Positions 7,655 to 12,418 of a DNA stretch of 12,418 bases are shown piece by piece. A program made the translations under genes and the position numbers. The stretch's first letter is position 1, and each line of letters starts with the position of its first letter. The notes below the pieces were generated by a model, which was not told the DNA's origin, did not search any database, and saw only the letters and a list, made by a program, of their open reading frames with translations. The DNA is from an uncultured Acetatifactor sp. (GTDB taxonomy: Bacteria > Bacillota > Clostridia > Lachnospirales > Lachnospiraceae): positions 1 through 12,418 of the forward strand of contig CAJUGT010000115.1 of the NCBI GenBank assembly GCA_910586435.1. The letters are read 5' to 3'.

Positions 7655-7670
7655 TTTTTCGACATATATT

Positions 7671-7699
7671 ACAATAAATGTTTTTAACGCTTTAGTCAA
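7671..7699 (-). promoter_or_regulatory. Predicted sigma-A promoter for serC-serA
   Basis: On the minus strand, a -35 box TTGACT (7694-7699, five of six consensus positions), a 17-base spacer and a -10 box TATTGT (7671-7676, four of six). Transcription would start near 7664 and give a leader of about 140 bases. No strong terminator separates ilvB from this site, so some read-through from ilvB is possible. Confidence 0.45.
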
Positions 7700-7775
7700 C
7701 TACATTGTTAAATTTTTTAGGAAATGAGCACATTTGTCACAGCAGTTTGGCCGCCTGTCTGAACTGCGCCCCTGA

Positions 7776-9443
7776 TTACAGGTCATCCCCGTCAAATACC
7801 TCCGCAATGGGCGCCCCTGCGGGAACCATGGGAAATACCTTGTCGTCTTCCGGAATAACACACTCAATCAGCACTGGCGCTTTCATGGCAATGGCTTTCT
7901 CCAATGCCGGCCCCATCTCTTCTCTTGATGTCACACAAATCGCCCCGCATCCCAGTCCTTCCGCCACTTTGCAGAAATCCACTTTGTCATTCAATACTGT
8001 CTGTGAATATCGTTTGCCATAGAAAAGCGTCTGCCACTGGCGCACCATACCAAGCACATGATTGTTAATCACTATCTGAATGACAGGAATATTGTAACGG
8101 CTTGCGGTGGCAAGTTCATTCATATTCATACGAAAGCATCCGTCCCCCGCTATGTTGATACAGATCTTGTCAGGCTGTCCAACCTGGGCACCGATACATG
8201 CCCCGAGACCATATCCCATTGTCCCCAGACCGCCCGATGACAAGAAGGTACGGGGCTTTGTATAATGATAATATTGTGCCGCCCACATCTGATGCTGTCC
8301 CACATCCGTGGTGATTATGGCCTCACCGCCTGTAATCTGGTCAATGGTCTCCATAATATATGGACAGGACAGCTGAGAGGCATCATATTTCAACGGATAC
8401 TTTTCCTTCAGACTGTGAATTTCTTCCATCCATTCCTCATGATTTTGTCTGGTCAGCCTGCGGTTCACTTCCTGCAAAACAAGCTTCAAATCTCCTACCA
8501 GACTGGCATCCACACGGATATTTTTATTGACCTCCGCAGCGTCTATGTCTATGTGAATGATTCTGGCATTCTCTGCGAATTTCTTCGGATTACCGGTCAC
8601 ACGGTCAGAAAATCTTGCACCAAGAGCAATCAGCAGGTCACACTGGCTTACCCCAAGATTGGAAGCCTTTGTTCCATGCATCCCTATCATTCCTGTATAA
8701 CGGGAGCTTCTGCCGTCAAACCCGCCTTTTCCCATCAGGGTATCACACACCGGCGAATCCATTTTTTCAGCAAATTCAGCCACTTCCTCATAGGCCCCTG
8801 ATATAATGGAACCGCCGCCCAGATAGATAAAAGGCTTTTTTGCCCCTTGCAGATATTCCATTACCCGCTCCATCTCCTGTTCCGTGTAAGACACAGTACG
8901 TTCCTGTTCTTTCACCGGCGCAGGGCTAAATTCACAGACTGCCGCTGTCACATCTTTTGTAATATCCACCAGCACCGGCCCGGGACGCCCGCTCCTTGCA
9001 ATGGTAAATGCCCTTCTCAAAGTATCCGCAAGCTCTTCCACATTCTTTACAATATAGCCATGCTTTGTAATGGGCATGGTCACACCTGCAATGTCAACCT
9101 CCTGAAAGCTGTCTTTTCCCAGCATGGGAAGTGTTACATTGGCCGTAATCGCCACCATGGGAACCGAGTCCATAAACGCTGTGGCTATGCCTGTGACAAG
9201 ATTGGTTGCGCCCGGACCGCTGGTGGCAAGGCACACGCCCACCTTGCCCGTTGCCCTGGCATAACCGTCCGCCGCATGCGCGGCGCCCTGTTCATGAGAA
9301 GTCAATATATGAGTGATTTCATCACTATGCTTATAAAGAGCGTCATAAATATTCAGAATAGAACCGCCGGGATAACCAAACACTGTATCCACGCCCTGTT
9401 CTTTCAGGCATTCCACAACAATTTCGGAACCATTTAACTGCAT
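7776..9443 (-). CDS. ilvB: Acetolactate synthase large (catalytic) subunit
   Basis: Thiamine-diphosphate enzyme that condenses two pyruvates to acetolactate, or pyruvate with 2-oxobutyrate, in valine, leucine and isoleucine synthesis. 555 residues. The N-terminal TPP-binding domain carries the catalytic glutamate E51 in SHEQGAAHAADGYARATG. A central FAD-binding domain runs from about 190 to 340, and the C-terminal TPP/Mg domain has the GDGCFRMN...ELATA motif starting near 433 with the closing asparagines near 460. QEVD (about 114) and the RQWQTLFY region are typical of anabolic acetohydroxyacid synthases rather than the FAD-independent catabolic type. I chose the ATG at 9441-9443, seven bases after GGAGG. 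A longer TTG start at 9449 would overlap the ribosome site. No regulatory subunit (ilvN) or ilvC follows; the next gene is serC. Confidence 0.95.
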   Translation of the reverse strand: MQLNGSEIVVECLKEQGVDTVFGYPGGSILNIYDALYKHSDEITHILTSHEQGAAHAADGYARATGKVGVCLATSGPGATNLVTGIATAFMDSVPMVAITANVTLPMLGKDSFQEVDIAGVTMPITKHGYIVKNVEELADTLRRAFTIARSGRPGPVLVDITKDVTAAVCEFSPAPVKEQERTVSYTEQEMERVMEYLQGAKKPFIYLGGGSIISGAYEEVAEFAEKMDSPVCDTLMGKGGFDGRSSRYTGMIGMHGTKASNLGVSQCDLLIALGARFSDRVTGNPKKFAENARIIHIDIDAAEVNKNIRVDASLVGDLKLVLQEVNRRLTRQNHEEWMEEIHSLKEKYPLKYDASQLSCPYIMETIDQITGGEAIITTDVGQHQMWAAQYYHYTKPRTFLSSGGLGTMGYGLGACIGAQVGQPDKICINIAGDGCFRMNMNELATASRYNIPVIQIVINNHVLGMVRQWQTLFYGKRYSQTVLNDKVDFCKVAEGLGCGAICVTSREEMGPALEKAIAMKAPVLIECVIPEDDKVFPMVPAGAPIAEVFDGDDL

Positions 9444-9450
9444 AATCAAT

Positions 9451-9455
9451 CCTCC
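9451..9455 (-). promoter_or_regulatory. Ribosome binding site that decides the ilvB start
   Basis: GGAGG on the minus strand with a seven-base spacer to the ATG at 9443. The alternative TTG two codons upstream would have almost no spacer, so the shorter protein is preferred. Confidence 0.8.
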
Positions 9456-9521
9456 ATTATTATATTTCTGTCAAACCGCAATGATTCCCCCAAAATTTCT
9501 ATTTTCCGCCTTCCAGAGAAT

Positions 9522-9645
9522 CAAAGACCCCGCTGCAAGCAACGGGGTATCAAGCTTGCAACGCCCTAAGGGGCGGAGTATTTGACCCTCGCGGCATTCG
9601 CCAACTGTCCGTGCAAGCACGGCCGCTTGGCTCATTGCCCGCGGG
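9522..9645. repeat. Dense multi-hairpin element in the ilvD-ilvB spacer
   Basis: The 222-base spacer contains no gene. It holds a compact run of inverted repeats: ACCCCG / CGGGGT (9527-9532, 9543-9548); CGCCC / GGGCG with loop TAAG (9562-9575); and a nested stem made of CGCGGCA / TGCCCGCG (9590-9596, 9636-9643, one bulge), GCCAA / TTGGC (9600-9604, 9627-9631) and CCGTGC / GCACGG (9609-9614, 9617-9622). The word TGCAAGCA occurs in two of the hairpin tips. It is more GC-rich and more structured than its surroundings. It resembles a mobile or interspersed structured repeat. The first hairpin on the minus strand, followed by CTTTGATTCT, could be a weak terminator inside the operon. Confidence 0.6.
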
Positions 9646-9665
9646 AATAAAAACGATTTGGCATT

Positions 9666-11354
9666 TTACATTTCCGTCCCTTTTGGGGAAGAAGGAAGTT
9701 CCAGTACCGCCCCTCTGTTGCCGCTTGTGACAAGCTCACGATACCTGGAAAGGTACCCGCCTGTTACCTTGGGTTCCCTGGGCTGCCATTTTGCGCGTCT
9801 CTCTTTCAATACTTCCTCCGATACCATAATGTCCAGCTTATTTTCCGGGATATTAATGCTTATCATATCCCCTTCTTCCACCAGCGCAATGGGGCCGCCC
9901 ACTGCGGCTTCAGGAGACACATGCCCGATAGAAGCGCCTCTGGAAGCGCCGGAAAAACGTCCGTCAGTAATCAATGCCACGCTGGAGCCAAGTCCCATCC
10001 CCGCAATGGCGGAGGTAGGATTGAGCATCTCTCTCATACCCGGACCTCCCTTGGGTCCCTCATAACGGATAACCACCACGTCTCCCGCCACAATTTTCCC
10101 GCTCTTAATGGCATCAATGGCATCTTCCTCACAGTCAAATACCCTGGCCGGTCCCTGATGCACCAACATCTCAGGCACCACTGCGGAGCGCTTTACCACA
10201 CCGCTGTCCGGAGCCAGATTTCCTTTTAGAATGGCAATGCCCCCTGTCTCTGAATAGGGATTTTCCACAGGACGAATTACTTCCGGGTTCAGATTTCCGC
10301 AATTCCTGATATTCTCTCCAATGGTGGTTCCGTTTACAGTCATGCAGTCCAGATTCAGAAGATTTTTCTTCGTCAGCTCCTTCATTACCGCATAGACTCC
10401 CCCCGCCTCATTCAAGTCTTCCATATAAGTAGGGCCTGCCGGCGCAAGATGGCAGAGATTTGGTGTCTTTGCAGACAACTCATTGGCAATATCCAGGTTC
10501 AAATCAACTCCTGCCTCCTTTGCAATGGCAGGAATATGCAGCATGGTATTGGTGGAACAGCCAAGGGCCATATCCACCGTCAAAGCGTTCATAAAAGCTT
10601 CCTGTGTCATAATATCCCGTGGCTTGATGTCCCTCTCCACAAGCTCCATAATCTTCATTCCAGCGTGTTTTGCCAACCGTATACGCTCGGAATAGACTGC
10701 CGGTACAGTCCCATTGCCCCGAAGTCCCATTCCGATTGCCTCAGTCAGGCAATTCATGGAATTTGCTGTATACATGCCGGAACAGGAACCGCATGTGGGA
10801 CACACTTTTTCCTCATATTCACATAATTCTTCCATGGTCATGGTGCCTGCGGCTACGCTTCCCACTGCCTCAAACATAGAAGACAGACTCTTCTTCTGTC
10901 CATGGACACGGCCCGCAAGCATGGGGCCGCCTGAAACAAATATGGTGGGGATGTTCACTCTTGCCGCCGCCATGAGAAGCCCCGGAACATTTTTATCACA
11001 GTTGGGAATACATACCAGTCCGTCAAATCCATGGGCCAAGGCCATACATTCCGTGCTGTCCGCAATCAAATCTCTGGTTACAAGGGAATATTTCATTCCC
11101 ACATGTCCCATGGCAATACCGTCGCATACCGCTATTGCCGGAAACATCACCGGCGTGCCCCCTGCCATGGCAACTCCCATTTTTACCGCATCCGCAATTT
11201 TATCCAAATTCATATGGCCCGGTACAATCTCATTATAAGAACATACTATGCCGATTAAAGGTCTTTGTCTCTCTTCTTCCGTATAACCAAGCGCATTAAA
11301 CAAACTTCTGTGCGGCGCCTGCGCCGTTCCTTTTTTTACCGAATCACTTCTCAT
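9666..11354 (-). CDS. ilvD: Dihydroxy-acid dehydratase IlvD
   Basis: Cytosolic iron-sulfur enzyme that dehydrates 2,3-dihydroxy-isovalerate (and the methylvalerate analogue) to the 2-oxo acids in valine, leucine and isoleucine synthesis. 562 residues, the short bacterial form. Cluster cysteines are C119 in CIPNCDKNVPG, with the lysine K121 that is carbamylated in studied homologs, and the CPTCGSC stretch at 185-191. The segment where [2Fe-2S] homologs have a third ligand (NE..PC) reads NEIVPGH here, as in the oxygen-labile E. coli type, which suggests a [4Fe-4S] cluster (inference). Other family motifs are ALGCSTNTMLH, YEGPKGGPGM and LITDGRFSG. The ATG start has AGGAG seven bases upstream. 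It lies between leuB and ilvB, but with long structured spacers on both sides. Confidence 0.97.
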   Translation of the reverse strand: MRSDSVKKGTAQAPHRSLFNALGYTEEERQRPLIGIVCSYNEIVPGHMNLDKIADAVKMGVAMAGGTPVMFPAIAVCDGIAMGHVGMKYSLVTRDLIADSTECMALAHGFDGLVCIPNCDKNVPGLLMAAARVNIPTIFVSGGPMLAGRVHGQKKSLSSMFEAVGSVAAGTMTMEELCEYEEKVCPTCGSCSGMYTANSMNCLTEAIGMGLRGNGTVPAVYSERIRLAKHAGMKIMELVERDIKPRDIMTQEAFMNALTVDMALGCSTNTMLHIPAIAKEAGVDLNLDIANELSAKTPNLCHLAPAGPTYMEDLNEAGGVYAVMKELTKKNLLNLDCMTVNGTTIGENIRNCGNLNPEVIRPVENPYSETGGIAILKGNLAPDSGVVKRSAVVPEMLVHQGPARVFDCEEDAIDAIKSGKIVAGDVVVIRYEGPKGGPGMREMLNPTSAIAGMGLGSSVALITDGRFSGASRGASIGHVSPEAAVGGPIALVEEGDMISINIPENKLDIMVSEEVLKERRAKWQPREPKVTGGYLSRYRELVTSGNRGAVLELPSSPKGTEM

Positions 11355-11364
11355 TTTTTTCTCC

Positions 11365-11394
11365 TATTCCAGTTCCGTCTCTGCACTTCGGTGC
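11365..11394. repeat. Zero-unit copy of the palindromic module, next to the ilvD ribosome site
   Basis: TATTCCAGTTCC (11365-11376) continues into CGTCTCTGCACTTCGGTGC. The same 12-base word recurs at 11475-11486, and GTTCCG-spacer-TGCACTTCGGTGC recurs at 11562-11585. On the transcribed strand the copy reads GCACCGAAGTGCA, a short A/G linker, then CGGAACTGGAATA directly before AGGAG. Compared with the copy near leuB it lacks the 20-base palindromic units. GCAC-TTCG-GTGC (11383-11394) is a small hairpin with a TTCG loop on the plus strand (CGAA in the transcript). Confidence 0.7.
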
Positions 11395-11451
11395 CCCAAC
11401 CAGGGAAGGGTTATTCAGCCGCATATGCGTCTGAAAACCCTTCCGGGCACC
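11390..11451 (-). promoter_or_regulatory. Long hairpin in the ilvD leader
   Basis: A stacked inverted repeat: GGTGCCC / GGGCACC (11390-11396, 11445-11451), GGAAGGGTT / AACCCTTCC (11404-11412, 11436-11444), TTCAG / CTGAA (11414-11418, 11431-11435) around the palindrome CGCATATGCG. Unpaired bases are few: seven at 11397-11403 and one at 11413. The outer arm overlaps GTGC of the small hairpin at 11383-11394, so the two structures exclude each other. The arrangement looks like an attenuator or leader switch, but no T run follows, so transcription termination is not supported. Confidence 0.55.
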
Positions 11452-11482
11452 TTCGTTACGAGACTGTTTTTTATTATTCCAG

Positions 11483-11568
11483 TTCCCACTTGTGGGAATT
11501 TGTTCCCGCTTGTGGGAATTTGTTCCCGCTTGTGGGAATTTGTTCCCGCTTGTGGGAACTTGTTCCGC
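11483..11568. repeat. Four-unit tandem palindromic array in the leuB-ilvD spacer
   Basis: Four consecutive 20-base units, TTCCC(A/G)CTTGTGGGAA(T/C)TTG, at 11483-11502, 11503-11522, 11523-11542 and 11543-11562, then a partial TTCCGC. Units two and three are identical; unit four differs by one base and unit one by one base. Each unit is an inverted repeat (TTCCC / GGGAA). The linkers also let the GGGAA of one unit pair with the TTCCC of the next around TTTG, so the array can fold in two registers. Unit one is the most perfect (TTCCCAC TT GTGGGAA). Shared flanks tie it to the copies beside the ilvD and serC ribosome sites. Confidence 0.9.
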
Positions 11569-11597
11569 TCTTTGCACTTCGGTGCTTTCGTTTTCTT

Positions 11598-12418
11598 TTA
11601 TGAGATATGCTCTGCCAGCAGTTCTCCCATTTTGCTGCATCCCACCTGAATACAGCCTTCGGACATAATGTCTCCGGTGCGGTACCCTTCCGTCAGCACT
11701 TGTTTTACTGCTCTTTCAACCGCTTCCGCCTCTCTGTCCAGATCAAAGCTGTAGCGAAGCATCATGGCAGCGCTTAAAACAGTGGCAATGGGATTGGCAA
11801 TATCTTTCCCCGCAATGTCCGGCGCAGAGCCATGGCTGGGTTCATAGAGTCCGAACTTACTGTCATTCAGACTTGCGCTTGCAAGCATTCCAATGGAACC
11901 TGTCACCATGCTGGCCTCATCGGAAAGAATATCTCCAAACATATTTTCCGTCAAAATTACATCAAACTGTGCCGGGTCTTTTACAAGCTGCATAGCGCAG
12001 TTGTCTACCAGCATGTGTTCTAACTTTACCTCCGGATAGTCCTTTGCCACTTCCTCAACAACTTTTCTCCAAAGCCTGGAAGAATCTAAAACATTGGCCT
12101 TGTCCACACTGGTCACTTTCTTCCGGCGCTTCATTGCAATATCAAATCCCTTCACCGCAATACGCCGTATCTCGTTTTCATCATAGGTCAATGTATCTAT
12201 GGCCTTTCTTACCCCATTCTCTTCAACTGTCCTGCGCTCACCAAAATACAACCCTCCTGTCAGCTCACGCATAATCATCATATCAAATCCGGCTTTGCTG
12301 ATTTCTTCTTTCAGAGGGCATGCCCCAGCCAATTGATCATACAACACCGCCGGCCGCAGGTTCGCAAACAGATTCAGTGCTTTCCTGATTCCCAGGAGTC
12401 CAGCCTCAGGGCGCTTTT
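11598..12418 (-). CDS. leuB: 3-isopropylmalate dehydrogenase LeuB (5' end missing)
   Basis: NAD-dependent cytosolic enzyme that oxidatively decarboxylates 3-isopropylmalate in leucine synthesis. About 272 C-terminal residues are visible. The frame is open to the window edge (RPEAGLLGIRKAL, then NLRPAVLYDQL), so the roughly 90 N-terminal residues, with the start codon, lie outside. Family motifs are ELTGGLYFGE, the catalytic lysine in SVDKANVLDSS, the metal-binding aspartates in TENMFGDILSDEAS, GSIGMLASAS, and the NAD site HGSAPDIAGKDIANP near the C-terminus. Isocitrate dehydrogenase is less likely because of the LRPA and LYEPSHGSAPD sequences and the branched-chain context. A GTG at 12345-12347 is an internal codon, not the start. 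ilvD follows after a 243-base spacer. Confidence 0.96.
   Translation of the reverse strand, partial: KRPEAGLLGIRKALNLFANLRPAVLYDQLAGACPLKEEISKAGFDMMIMRELTGGLYFGERRTVEENGVRKAIDTLTYDENEIRRIAVKGFDIAMKRRKKVTSVDKANVLDSSRLWRKVVEEVAKDYPEVKLEHMLVDNCAMQLVKDPAQFDVILTENMFGDILSDEASMVTGSIGMLASASLNDSKFGLYEPSHGSAPDIAGKDIANPIATVLSAAMMLRYSFDLDREAEAVERAVKQVLTEGYRTGDIMSEGCIQVGCSKMGELLAEHIS

Noticed and set aside
7638..7660. Plus-strand intrinsic terminator
   Set aside because: Short AGGCT/AGCCT stem followed by T residues, but no plus-strand gene lies upstream; more likely part of the serC leader.
9444..9449. TTG start for ilvB at 9449
   Set aside because: GGAGG would be only one or two bases from TTG, while it is seven bases from the ATG at 9443.
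9456..9475. Promoter immediately before ilvB (TATAAT-like and TTGACA-like words)
   Set aside because: The two words are only about four bases apart, and the -10 would place the start of transcription on the ribosome site.
11483..11568. CRISPR array
   Set aside because: Units are directly adjacent with no unique spacers, the unit is only 20 bases and no cas gene is present.
11355..11597. T-box leader before ilvD
   Set aside because: No AGGGTGGNACCGCG-like T-box sequence or specifier stem found; GAAGGTGCCCGG is only a superficial resemblance.
11344..11640. 98-codon minus-strand open frame across the leuB-ilvD spacer
   Set aside because: It starts inside leuB in another frame, is read through the 20-base palindromic units (giving repeated PTSGN-like peptides) and runs past the ilvD start. 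The repeats explain the open frame.

Overview
The window looks like chromosomal DNA from a Gram-positive anaerobe of the Clostridia, most likely Lachnospiraceae. The reasons are the gene order (leuB-ilvD-ilvB followed by serC-serA and a DUF1015 gene), strong GGAGG-type ribosome binding sites, the clostridial variety of SerA with a short C-terminal ACT domain, and moderate GC with compact genes. This assignment is an inference from gene content; no rRNA or marker gene is present.

Reading along the minus strand from the right end: the 3' part of leuB (11598-12418), ilvD (9666-11354) and ilvB (7776-9443) form a branched-chain amino acid block. They lie in one direction but are separated by unusually long spacers (about 243 and 222 bases) filled with inverted repeats. 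A serine-synthesis pair, serC (6436-7521) and serA (5247-6413), follows, probably with its own promoter at about 7671-7699, and closes at a strong bidirectional terminator (5184-5221). One small gene of unknown function (4695-4979) is the only plus-strand gene. Beyond it, a third minus-strand group starts from a good promoter at 4580-4608: a DUF1015 gene (3222-4460), glgB (741-3149) and a mechanosensitive channel gene whose 3' end is off the window (1-687).

Together the genes provide valine/isoleucine/leucine synthesis, serine synthesis from 3-phosphoglycerate, glycogen branching and turgor release. ilvN, ilvC and serB are not in the window. DUF1015 is often seen near serine genes, and here it lies next to serCA, though it is separated from that pair by the divergent small gene.

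The proteins are mostly ordinary. The unusual material is in the spacers. (1) The leuB-ilvD spacer holds four tandem 20-base units, each an inverted repeat. A single-copy version of the same module lies directly against the serC Shine-Dalgarno sequence, and a zero-unit version lies against the ilvD one. (2) The same spacer contains a long hairpin whose 3' arm overlaps a small hairpin with a TTCG loop on the plus strand (CGAA in the transcript), so the two cannot form together. (3) The ilvD-ilvB spacer holds a dense three-hairpin element. (4) The region after the small plus-strand gene holds another structured non-coding element. (5) GlgB ends in a lysine-rich tail built from six hexapeptide repeats. 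I did not find a defence system, CRISPR array, transposase or RNA gene. The shared spacer modules are the best candidate for something undescribed.
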